Shown here: piece after piece, positions 20,809 to 28,680 of the stretch
Position numbering within the stretch: position 1 is the first letter of the stretch
Layout: each line of letters opens with the position of its first letter
Assembly: GCA_937883945.1 (NCBI GenBank)
Contig: CAKZXY010000015.1
Span: 1 to 34,127, forward strand
Direction of reading: 5' to 3'
DNA from: an uncultured Clavibacter sp.
GTDB taxonomy: Bacteria > Actinomycetota > Actinomycetes > Nanopelagicales > Nanopelagicaceae
Length of the DNA stretch: 34,127 nucleotides
Program-made: the position numbers and the translations under genes
The notes under the pieces: model-generated
Told to the model about the DNA's origin: nothing
The model's input: only the letters and a program-made list of their open reading frames with translations
Database searches by the model: none

Positions 20809-21708
20809 TTACCCCCGCTTAGGGCTGACTTTTTTTCTAACCTTCTTTTTTCCCGCTTTCTTAAGGGGAGATTTGCTCTGGCATTGTGGACAAAAATGTG
20901 ACGACCGGTTTGCGAAAGCAATCCTGGCAATCTCTCTGCCACATCTAGAGCAGGGCTCATTCTCCTGGCCATATGCCTCAAGCTCAATATCAAAGTATCC
21001 ACTCTCGCCATTTACATTTATATATAGCTCATCAAAACTTGTCCCACCTGCCTTCAAGGCTTTCTCCATAACAAATTTAGTTGCATCAAGAAGCTTAGAA
21101 ATTTCTTGTTCCGATAGTTTCTTTGCAAGACGTTCAGGATGAATCTTGGCTCGCCAGAGCGCTTCATCAGCATAGATATTACCCACGCCACTTACAACGC
21201 CCTGATCAAGAAGTACTCGCTTTATTGCGCTGTTTTTCTTACCTATCCGGCTAATTACAGCTCTGCGATTAAATTTGTCGTCAAATAGATCAGGGGCGAT
21301 ACGAGTAAAGGATTGAGGTATCAGCTCTTGGTCTTCCAGGACCAACTTATCAATTGAAATCCAACCAAAGGTTCGTTGATCAACAAATCGAATCTCTTTT
21401 CTTCTATCGCCGCAATCAATGCGAACCCGCAGATGTTTCTCATATTGGCTCTGCTTATCTTGGATTAACAACTGACCGCTCATTCCTAGGTGGGCCATCA
21501 GCGCAAAATCTCTATTTAATTCAAACCATAGGAACTTTCCACGCCTCTTAACATTTAATACCTTTGCGCCCTTAATGGCGCTATATGGAGCATAGGTAGA
21601 AGATCTATTTCCACCTTTATGAACTACATCAATTTCTTTAATTTTTCTTCCAACAATAAAAGGTTCTAAACCTCGCCTTACAGTTTCAACCTCGGGTAAC
21701 TCAGGCAT
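20809..21708 (-). CDS. mutM: Formamidopyrimidine-DNA glycosylase with Lys/Arg-rich C-terminal tail
   Basis: MPELPEVETVRRGLEPF catalytic N-terminus; C-terminal zinc finger CSRCGREIARIAFANRSSHFCPQCQ, followed by KSPLKKAGKKKVRKKVSPKRG. Confidence 0.97.
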   Translation of the reverse strand: MPELPEVETVRRGLEPFIVGRKIKEIDVVHKGGNRSSTYAPYSAIKGAKVLNVKRRGKFLWFELNRDFALMAHLGMSGQLLIQDKQSQYEKHLRVRIDCGDRRKEIRFVDQRTFGWISIDKLVLEDQELIPQSFTRIAPDLFDDKFNRRAVISRIGKKNSAIKRVLLDQGVVSGVGNIYADEALWRAKIHPERLAKKLSEQEISKLLDATKFVMEKALKAGGTSFDELYINVNGESGYFDIELEAYGQENEPCSRCGREIARIAFANRSSHFCPQCQSKSPLKKAGKKKVRKKVSPKRG

Positions 21709-21711
21709 AAG

Positions 21712-22386
21712 TTACTTCTTTGAAAGTGCTTCAAAAGCAATTCTTGCTGCAACTTGTTCTGCTTCGCGCTTTGATTTGCCATGGCCTTCTGGGTATGCAA
21801 CTCCATTAACAATTGCATAGGCGACAAAATCTTTATCGTGATCAGGGCCTGACTCACTAACCTTATATTCAGGTGGCGACCATCCAGAGGAGGCCACGAT
21901 CTCCTGAAGTGCAGTCTTGCCATCAAGACCTGCTCCCCTTGTTACCGCTTCATCAATAGCGCTCTTCATCAAACGCATAATTATCTCTGCGCTAACATCA
22001 AAGCCATGATCTAAATAAATGGCTCCAACCAGAGCCTCAAAGGCATCTGCCAAAATTGAATTCTTATCTCTTCCACCAGTTACTTCTTCGCCCTTGCCAA
22101 TCTTTAGCGCTGAGCCAAGTTCTAACTCTCTTGCAATACTTGCAAGCGCTCGCATATTTACTATTCCTGAGCGAAGTGGTGAGAGACGAGATTCATCAAG
22201 ATCTGGAAAGCGCTCATATAACGCCTCTGTAATTACTAAACCTAGGACGCTATCGCCTAGAAACTCTAAGCGTTCATTGGTTGGAAGACCACCAAATTCA
22301 TAAGCAAAGGAGCGGTGAGTTAATGCCAGTTCAAGTAACTCTGGTTTTACCGAAACTCCAAGCTTTTCGGTCAGAGCCAGACTCAG
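21712..22386 (-). CDS. rnc: Ribonuclease III, probable CTG start
   Basis: Extending the listed ORF upstream in frame gives (L/M)SLALTEKLGVSVKPELLELALTHRSFAYEFGGLPTNERLEFLGDSVLGLVITEALYERFPDLDESRLSPLRSGIVN-MRALAS..., restoring the RNase III signature NERLEFLGDSVL. No ATG/GTG/TTG in frame before the upstream TAG (22396-22398); CTG at 22386 has AGAGG 6 nt upstream. Confidence 0.88.
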   Translation of the reverse strand: MSLALTEKLGVSVKPELLELALTHRSFAYEFGGLPTNERLEFLGDSVLGLVITEALYERFPDLDESRLSPLRSGIVNMRALASIARELELGSALKIGKGEEVTGGRDKNSILADAFEALVGAIYLDHGFDVSAEIIMRLMKSAIDEAVTRGAGLDGKTALQEIVASSGWSPPEYKVSESGPDHDKDFVAYAIVNGVAYPEGHGKSKREAEQVAARIAFEALSKK

Positions 22387-22387
22387 A

Positions 22388-22561
22388 TTAAACCTCTAGA
22401 ACTTGACGACGGTTATAGGTGCCGCAGGTTGGACAAGCAGTATGTTGCAACTTAGGCTGCGCACATTGCGGGCAATTTGCAGTAGCTGCAGGTGTTGCTT
22501 TCCACTGGCTACGACGAGAACGTGTGCGCGAGCGCGACATCTTTCGCTTTGGTAATGGCAC
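22388..22561 (-). CDS. rpmF: 50S ribosomal protein L32
   Basis: 57 aa, GTG start with AAAGGAG upstream; translates MPLPKRKMSRSRTRSRRSQWKATPAATANCPQCAQPKLQHTACPTCGTYNRRQVLEV. Has CPQC/CPTC zinc motifs. Too short for the supplied ORF track. Confidence 0.96.
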   Translation of the reverse strand: MPLPKRKMSRSRTRSRRSQWKATPAATANCPQCAQPKLQHTACPTCGTYNRRQVLEV

Positions 22562-22587
22562 AGTTATTCTCCTTTAAAAAGTTACTA

Positions 22588-22615
22588 CCTCAAGATTGAG
22601 GGCTAAGTATTGCCC
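22588..22615 (-). other. Two partially overlapping leader hairpins upstream of rpmF
   Basis: CCTCAAGATTGAGG (22588-22601) and GGGC...GCCC (22600-22615) share 2 bases, so they are mutually constraining. Confidence 0.4.
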
Positions 22616-22646
22616 AGCTTCGATATCTTTGCAAAATCACGCCTAT

Positions 22647-23183
22647 TTAGGGCTTCCAATCAGCCAATCCGCTCCACCTGGGATCACTCGCCTTATGGGC
22701 ATGATCCTTTTCAAGCTCGCGCCACTTAAGGCCGCAGATTGAGCAGAGCCCCAAGCAATCGCTCTGGCAGAGAGGGTTAATTGGCATAGCAAGAATCACT
22801 GCATCTCGGATCGGAACTTCAAGGTCGGCAATATCGCCATCTAGGCTAAATACCTCATCTTCATCTTCTCCCACCTCTTTAACTTTGGAAGAGTAGAGAA
22901 AGAGCTCTTGAAATTTCTGATTAACATCAAATTCAATTGGATCTAAACATCGCCCGCACTCTCCCCTGGCATGAGAGATAACTTGGCCAGTGAGCAAAAC
23001 TCCGCCATCGACAGATTCTGCTTTAAAGGAAATATCTAGCGGTTCTGACTTTGGAATCTCAAGTAGGGCAATGCCTATCGCTTGCGGGGCGTTAAATTCC
23101 AGGTGATATTGGCGAAACTCTCCCGCTCTTCTTGGAAGTTCATGGAAATTAACTTTAAATGGTGATTCAACCTTGGAGTTCAT
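22647..23183 (-). CDS. YceD family (DUF177) protein
   Basis: RGECGRCLDPIEF and CQSDCLGLCSICG...DPRWSGLADW motifs; immediately upstream of rpmF as usual. Confidence 0.92.
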   Translation of the reverse strand: MNSKVESPFKVNFHELPRRAGEFRQYHLEFNAPQAIGIALLEIPKSEPLDISFKAESVDGGVLLTGQVISHARGECGRCLDPIEFDVNQKFQELFLYSSKVKEVGEDEDEVFSLDGDIADLEVPIRDAVILAMPINPLCQSDCLGLCSICGLKWRELEKDHAHKASDPRWSGLADWKP

Positions 23184-23190
23184 GCAATTA

Positions 23191-23667
23191 CTACTCTGCT
23201 AGTTGGGAGAGTACATCTTTATCGCTAGCGCCAGCCAGTCTTTCTCGCCCTCGATTAACTGCCTCTAGCGTCTTATTTAAAATCACTTCAAGGGTTGCAA
23301 GGCGTGAATCAATATAGGCATCAACTTCTTCGCGCTCTTTCTCAACTTTTGAGTGCGCCTCATCAATTAATCTTGCAGACTCCTCCCTTGCAGCTGCGAC
23401 AATTGCAGTCTGCTCAACCATTCGAGCAACTTCTTCTCTAGCATGAGCAATCAATTGCTCAGCGCTCTGTCTGCCCTCTTCAATTATTGTCTCTCTACTT
23501 CCGAGTAGCCTCTGCGCGCTTGAGAGATCTTTTGGAAGAGCTTGATTTATCTCCTCCAGCAGTTCCAACATCTCGCCACGATGAACTACGCAAGAGGCTG
23601 ATAATGGAACTGAGCGAGCTTCATTAACCATAGTTATGGCAGATTGGAGTTTCTCTATTGCTTCCAT
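23191..23667 (-). CDS. DivIVA-like / coiled-coil cell-division-associated protein
   Basis: Predicted extended coiled coil (REEVARMVEQTAIVAAAREESARLIDEAHSKVEKEREEVDAYIDSRLATLE); located between coaD and yceD as is usual in actinobacteria. Confidence 0.7.
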   Translation of the reverse strand: MEAIEKLQSAITMVNEARSVPLSASCVVHRGEMLELLEEINQALPKDLSSAQRLLGSRETIIEEGRQSAEQLIAHAREEVARMVEQTAIVAAAREESARLIDEAHSKVEKEREEVDAYIDSRLATLEVILNKTLEAVNRGRERLAGASDKDVLSQLAE

Positions 23668-23668
23668 T

Positions 23669-24178
23669 TTATGACCTTCCTGATTGCGAACTTGGCGAAG
23701 AAGAATCTTTTGCTTTTCTAATCAATTCACTTAAAACTCCTGCAGGAACCAGCTTTGAAACATCCCCGCCATAGCGGGCGATCTCTCTAACTAGAGATGA
23801 TGATAGGAAGGAATAGGCAGGTTTGGTTGCCATGAGCAGAGTGTCAACGCCCTTTAATTGCAGATTCATCTGAGCCATCTGAAGTTCGTAGTCAAAATCA
23901 CTTACTGCGCGCAGCCCCTTAACTATGGCATCAACTTTATTCTCTCGACAGTAGTCAACTAATAGGCCACTCCACATATCAACTTTTACATTCGGCAGAT
24001 GCTTAACGCAATCCCTCGCTAGAACTATCCGCTCCTCTATAGTAAACAGACTGCTCTTTGAGTTATTTACCAGGACAGCAATTACTACCTCATCGAATAG
24101 ATGGCTGGCACGCTCAATAACATCGAGGTGTCCATTAGTTATTGGGTCAAAGGAGCCCGGACATACTGCTTTCTTCAC
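23669..24178 (-). CDS. coaD: Phosphopantetheine adenylyltransferase
   Basis: KKAVCPGSFDPITNGHLDVIERA, VKGLRAVSDFDYELQMAQMN, FLSSSLVREIARYGGDVSKLVP. Confidence 0.98.
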   Translation of the reverse strand: MKKAVCPGSFDPITNGHLDVIERASHLFDEVVIAVLVNNSKSSLFTIEERIVLARDCVKHLPNVKVDMWSGLLVDYCRENKVDAIVKGLRAVSDFDYELQMAQMNLQLKGVDTLLMATKPAYSFLSSSLVREIARYGGDVSKLVPAGVLSELIRKAKDSSSPSSQSGRS

Positions 24179-24209
24179 GGGGCAACGCTAACACGAATCG
24201 CTAAATGCG

Positions 24210-24779
24210 CTATTGCCTAGGTTCGCCGTAGTAAATACTGGCTGCGCCATACTTTCGCACCTTCAACTCAGCTAAGCCTTGGGGCCATGAGAAGGGTTTC
24301 GTTTTTGAATCCCGCTCAACTGCAACTATTGAAGAACTCTTCAGAAACCCATTGCTAGCAAGTGATAACAATATTTTCTCAACATCGCTATTTGGCAAGT
24401 CATATGGTGGATCGATGAAAACAATATCAAAGGCTATATCTGCGCCTTTATCTAAATACTTACCTGCAGACATTGTTATGACGGAGGCAGAACCAATGCC
24501 GGGAATTTTCTCAAGCAATTCAAAATTACTTCGAGTAACAGTAGTTGCCTTCTCTTCATTATCTACTGCAACTACTACTCCAGCTCCACGTGAGAGCGCT
24601 TCACAAGAGACTGCTCCTGAACCGCAATAGAGATCAAGAAAGTTTGCATCACTAAGAGAACCAAATTCAGACTCAAGAGTTGAGAAGAGGGCCTCTCTTG
24701 CTCGATCAGAGGTTGGACGAACTTGGGAGATTGGTGAATTAATATTTCTTCCCTTTGCAAGACCAGCAATTATTCTCAT
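24210..24779 (-). CDS. rsmD: 16S rRNA (guanine966-N2)-methyltransferase
   Basis: MRIIAGLAKGRNI, RPTSDRAREALFS, FLDLYCGSGAVSCEALSRGA, FIDPPYDL. Confidence 0.96.
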   Translation of the reverse strand: MRIIAGLAKGRNINSPISQVRPTSDRAREALFSTLESEFGSLSDANFLDLYCGSGAVSCEALSRGAGVVVAVDNEEKATTVTRSNFELLEKIPGIGSASVITMSAGKYLDKGADIAFDIVFIDPPYDLPNSDVEKILLSLASNGFLKSSSIVAVERDSKTKPFSWPQGLAELKVRKYGAASIYYGEPRQ

Positions 24780-26999
24780 TTAGCGTTTCTCCAAATAGGC
24801 GGCTCGTTCTTCTTGTCTTAACTTCTCCACCGCTTTAGCAAGTTCTGGGTTTGCAGCAAGCGTTGGATCTTGGCTAAGCAGATTCTCCGCTACTAGGCGC
24901 GCTTGAGCAATTAACTCCTCATCTCTAATAACTCTTAGAAGCCTTAGGTGAGATCTTGCTCCAGATTGTGCGCTTCCCAAAACATCACCCTCGCTACGCT
25001 CTTGTAAATCAAGGCGGCTTAGTTCAAAGCCATCAGTAGTTGCAGCAACAGCTCTTAACCTAGCCATTGCAGGTGAATCTTCACTAGCTGATGAAACAAA
25101 TAAACAGAGCCCAGGAGAAACGCCGCGGCCGATACGACCACGGAGCTGATGAAGTTGTGAAACGCCAAATCTCTCAGCATTCATAATGATCATCATCGTG
25201 GCATTTGCAACATCAACGCCAACTTCAATCACAGTAGTAGTAACTAGAACATCTAACTCATGGCGAACAAAAGCTTGCATTACCGCCTCTTTCTCTTCAG
25301 AAGGTAGGCGGCCATGAAGCTTTCCTACCCTTAAATCTTTCATTACATCGCCGGTAAGCATGGGATAGAGCTCCTCAACTGAGCTCATCGCAAGCTTTAG
25401 CGAAGAGCTATCCTCTTCATCAATTAAATTCTTTGCAAGGATTAACTCATCAGGGGTAAGCCCAAATCTCTGCAGATCTGATTCATCATCTGCTGAAATT
25501 CGAGGAGCAACTATGTAAACCTGATTTGTATTACTAACCTCTTCACAAGCTCTCTGCCATGCTCGAGTTAGATGCTCTGGTTTACTAGATTGTGAAACGA
25601 CGTGAGTTGTGATGGGAGATCTGCCAAGTGGCATATCTTTAAGAGTTGATACATCTAAATCTCCAAAGATTGTCATAGCCACAGTTCTTGGAATTGGAGT
25701 TGCAGTCATAACAAGTACATGGGCAGGCTCTCGCGCCTTATCTCGAAGCGCATCTCTCTGCTCTACGCCAAATCGATGTTGTTCATCAATGACAATAAGA
25801 CCAAGATCTTTGAAATTTACACTCTCACCTAATAGCGCATGAGTGCCAATTGTTATTCCAGCTTGCCCAGATGAAATAGCTGCCAGCACTTCTCGTCGCT
25901 GCGCTTGCGCAGTTGATCCAGTTAGGAGGTGAATCTGAATTCCTCTCTCATCTCCCCCAATCATTCCCTCCTCTGCTAACTCCCCAAGCAGTGATAAAAA
26001 GTTTCGATAGTGCTGCTGGGCTAATACTTCAGTTGGCGCAAGAAGAGCTGCCTGACCACCTGAGTCCACCACAGAGAGCATCGCGCGTAGCGCAATAATT
26101 GTTTTTCCAGAACCTACATCTCCTTGCAAGAGACGATACATCGGATGATCGCTAGAGAGATCCTTAACTATCTCGCTCCAAACTTGCCTCTGTCCTGCAG
26201 TTAGTTCAAAGGGAAGTCGCTTATCAAAAGCTGCTAATACTCCATCCTTTATTGGCGCGCGCGAAGTTGTCTTTGCCGCTCTTACTTCATATCTTCTTAA
26301 GACTAAAAATAGCTGCATTAATAGCGCCTCATCAAAGGTTAAGCGCTGGCGTGCCAGCTCTGCGCTCTCAGCGCTATCTGGTTGATGAACCTGTCTAAAG
26401 GCTTGAGAAATCTTTGGATAATTAAATTCTGAGAGTAACTCTTCAGGAAGATACTCTGTGATTTCATCTAGCCCATCAAGTGCTAAGCGAACACATTTAG
26501 CAATTTTCCATGAGGGCATCTTTGCTGTTGCTGGATAGACTGGGAGAAACTTTCCAGCAAAGTCGCCAATCGCCTGATCAACATCATCACCTTCAGGAAT
26601 TAGTAAGTAATCCGGATGAGCTAGCTGACGTTTTCCTTTAAACAATCCAACTTTTCCCGCAAATAAACCCTGTCTTCCTGGGCGCAGTTCTTTCTCGCGC
26701 CAGGCTTGATTAAAGAAAGTTAGCGTTAATTTTGCTCGTCCATCAGTTACTACAGTTTCAAGAATTGCACTCTTTCTGCCTGGAATTCTCTTGACCTTAC
26801 TACTTTCCACCTTGGCAAAGATTGTTACCTCCTCGCCTTCAATCAAGCCTTCAATATCGGTAAGTTCGCCGCGAATTACATATCGTCTGGGATAGTGACG
26901 CAGGAGATCTGAAATTGTTTTAAGACCTAAATTCTCATCTAAGACCTCTGCTGTTCTATCGCCAAGTATTGAAAGCAGTGATGAATCCAGACTTGCCAT
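24780..26999 (-). CDS. recG: ATP-dependent DNA helicase RecG
   Basis: LLQGDVGSGKTIIAL Walker A, DEQHRFGVEQR, VMTATPIPRTVAMT, FGVSQLHQLRGRIGRG. Confidence 0.98.
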   Translation of the reverse strand: MASLDSSLLSILGDRTAEVLDENLGLKTISDLLRHYPRRYVIRGELTDIEGLIEGEEVTIFAKVESSKVKRIPGRKSAILETVVTDGRAKLTLTFFNQAWREKELRPGRQGLFAGKVGLFKGKRQLAHPDYLLIPEGDDVDQAIGDFAGKFLPVYPATAKMPSWKIAKCVRLALDGLDEITEYLPEELLSEFNYPKISQAFRQVHQPDSAESAELARQRLTFDEALLMQLFLVLRRYEVRAAKTTSRAPIKDGVLAAFDKRLPFELTAGQRQVWSEIVKDLSSDHPMYRLLQGDVGSGKTIIALRAMLSVVDSGGQAALLAPTEVLAQQHYRNFLSLLGELAEEGMIGGDERGIQIHLLTGSTAQAQRREVLAAISSGQAGITIGTHALLGESVNFKDLGLIVIDEQHRFGVEQRDALRDKAREPAHVLVMTATPIPRTVAMTIFGDLDVSTLKDMPLGRSPITTHVVSQSSKPEHLTRAWQRACEEVSNTNQVYIVAPRISADDESDLQRFGLTPDELILAKNLIDEEDSSSLKLAMSSVEELYPMLTGDVMKDLRVGKLHGRLPSEEKEAVMQAFVRHELDVLVTTTVIEVGVDVANATMMIIMNAERFGVSQLHQLRGRIGRGVSPGLCLFVSSASEDSPAMARLRAVAATTDGFELSRLDLQERSEGDVLGSAQSGARSHLRLLRVIRDEELIAQARLVAENLLSQDPTLAANPELAKAVEKLRQEERAAYLEKR

Positions 27000-27168
27000 G
27001 CTTCATTCTCTCAGGTGGAGGTGATAAGCCTTAGGCCTACTTTGCTCGCCAAGTAGGGAAATTTCTCGCATAAATTGGGGCGTAATTGGCGAAAGAGGCG
27101 CCTTTGCGGCTAATCTTGCGCCCGCAAGTAACCAAGCTCTAACAAGGGCAAATCCAAGGAGTAGTAAC

Positions 27169-27354
27169 GTGGCAGCTGTATGCGATATCTGTGGCAAGGG
27201 ACCAAGCTTTGGTAACAATGTCTCTCACTCAAAGCGCCGTACTCGCCGCCGTTGGAATCCAAATATTCAAAGAGTTCGCACGTTAATTAATGGATATTCC
27301 AAGCGCAAGAACGTCTGCACCTCCTGCCTTAAGGCTGGCAAAGTTCTCCGCTAA
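27169..27354 (+). CDS. rpmB: 50S ribosomal protein L28 (C+ zinc-ribbon form)
   Basis: GTG start; [37 protein letters not shown]...CTSC zinc motif. Confidence 0.97.
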   Translation: MAAVCDICGKGPSFGNNVSHSKRRTRRRWNPNIQRVRTLINGYSKRKNVCTSCLKAGKVLR

Positions 27355-27364
27355 TTAAGCTCTC

Positions 27365-28294
27365 CTACCAACTATGTTGGTATCCCCGGTTGATATCAGC
27401 TCTAACTCCATCTAGATAAAGCCCTTCGCCTTTTATTACCTGCCCTATCTCTAGAAATCCGAAGTCTTGCGCCTGGCTACTTCCAAGAAGTAAATGATCC
27501 TCTCCGCCATGTAAAGCATTTTCAAGGGCGCTCTCTCGAGACCCGCTCGCGCTTTCTAGTTCGCTAAATTCTGGAGAATCAATTAACTGCTCAACCCTTA
27601 TATCTATTCCAACTCCACTTGCTGCAGCGATGCGCGATGCATCAAGCACAAGACCATCACTAGTATCAATTGCAGATGATAAGTGCTCATAACTCTTTCG
27701 ATATTTATCGTATTCTAAATCAGGTGCTAGATGAGCCAAGCGAGCCCTATTAGCAGCAGCGCTCTGATTATCACTAGAACTCTTTAGCAGCGAAAGACCG
27801 GCTGCTGAAAATCCTGGAAGACTTGAGATAAAGAGCTTCTCTCCAACTTTTGCGCCGCTTCGAAGTATCGGCCGCTTAACTCTTCCAACTGCGCTAATCG
27901 AAATTACAACTTCATTTGATCTACTTAAATCTCCGCCAATTACTTTTACGCCTAATTTCTGACACTCAGCCTTAATGCCTTCGGCTAACTCAATCACCTG
28001 ATCTGCAAATCTGGCAGGAAATGCTAGAGCTACTAATAAATATTCCGGCCAGGCGCCCATAGCGCAGATATCTGCCAAGTTTGCTGCGCTAACTTTTCGA
28101 CCAACTTGCATAGCGCTACTCCAAGCAAAGTTAAAGTGAATTCCCTCAACTGCCATATCGCTAGCAAGAACGGTTAGCTCGCTTCGCGCGCTAAGAACTG
28201 CGCCATCATCGCCATTTCCAACGATCAGAGCTGAATCGCTCTGGCCATAATCAAAGATGGCGCGCACATTCTTTAATACTTCATCTTCGCGCAA
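27365..28294 (-). CDS. thiL: Thiamine-monophosphate kinase
   Basis: GNGDDGAVL, LASDMAVEGIHFNFAW, KVIGGDLSRS, AIDTSDGLVLDASRIA; TTG start. Confidence 0.95.
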   Translation of the reverse strand: MREDEVLKNVRAIFDYGQSDSALIVGNGDDGAVLSARSELTVLASDMAVEGIHFNFAWSSAMQVGRKVSAANLADICAMGAWPEYLLVALAFPARFADQVIELAEGIKAECQKLGVKVIGGDLSRSNEVVISISAVGRVKRPILRSGAKVGEKLFISSLPGFSAAGLSLLKSSSDNQSAAANRARLAHLAPDLEYDKYRKSYEHLSSAIDTSDGLVLDASRIAAASGVGIDIRVEQLIDSPEFSELESASGSRESALENALHGGEDHLLLGSSQAQDFGFLEIGQVIKGEGLYLDGVRADINRGYQHSW

Positions 28295-28319
28295 GGCCCA
28301 CTCCCTTAAGAATTGATAC

Positions 28320-28349
28320 TTACGCAGGCTAGCCTAGATGCGCTAACCT
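28320..28349 (+). promoter_or_regulatory. Candidate promoter for the AsnC-ligand-binding-like gene
   Basis: TTGATA (-35-like) - 16 nt - TAGATG (-10-like) in the thiL / downstream-gene divergent gap. Confidence 0.35.
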
Positions 28350-28435
28350 CTCACCACATAACAAGTGAGAGATTAAGAGTGCAGCGTCCAACGGGGCGAC
28401 TCAGGCTTATCTCGTCTTTTAAAGGATGGTTAACG

Positions 28436-28672
28436 ATGTCGATCCAGGCATATATCTTGATTCAGAGTGAAGTAGGCAAGGCTGCCAGCGTTACTAAGGC
28501 GGTTAACGCCATAGCTGGAGTAACTATTGCCGAGAGCGTCACAGGTCCTTATGACGTGATCATGAGGGCTGAAGCATCAAGTATGGAAGATCTGGGAAGA
28601 AGCATTCTTGCAAAAGTTCAAGCAGTTCCTGGAATCACAAGAACTCTTACCTGTCCGGTTGCAATACTTTAA
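28436..28672 (+). CDS. Lrp/AsnC-type ligand-binding (RAM) domain protein, stand-alone
   Basis: MSIQAYILIQSEVGKAASVTKAVNAIAGVTIAESVTGPYDVIMRAEASSMEDLGRSILAKVQAVPGITRTLTCPVAIL; no HTH. The internal ATG with AAAGGATGG upstream is a better start than ORF start 28313. Confidence 0.88.
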   Translation: MSIQAYILIQSEVGKAASVTKAVNAIAGVTIAESVTGPYDVIMRAEASSMEDLGRSILAKVQAVPGITRTLTCPVAIL

Positions 28673-28680
28673 ATTACTTC

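Noticed and set aside
27003-27218. 71-aa minus-strand ORF between recG and rpmB
   Set aside because: Overlaps the true rpmB start and has no recognisable motif or RBS support; likely noncoding.
27366-27382. TACCAAC-tat-GTTGGTA hairpin at the rpmB/thiL junction as a terminator
   Set aside because: Lies over the last thiL codons and has no T-tract on either strand; insufficient for an intrinsic terminator.
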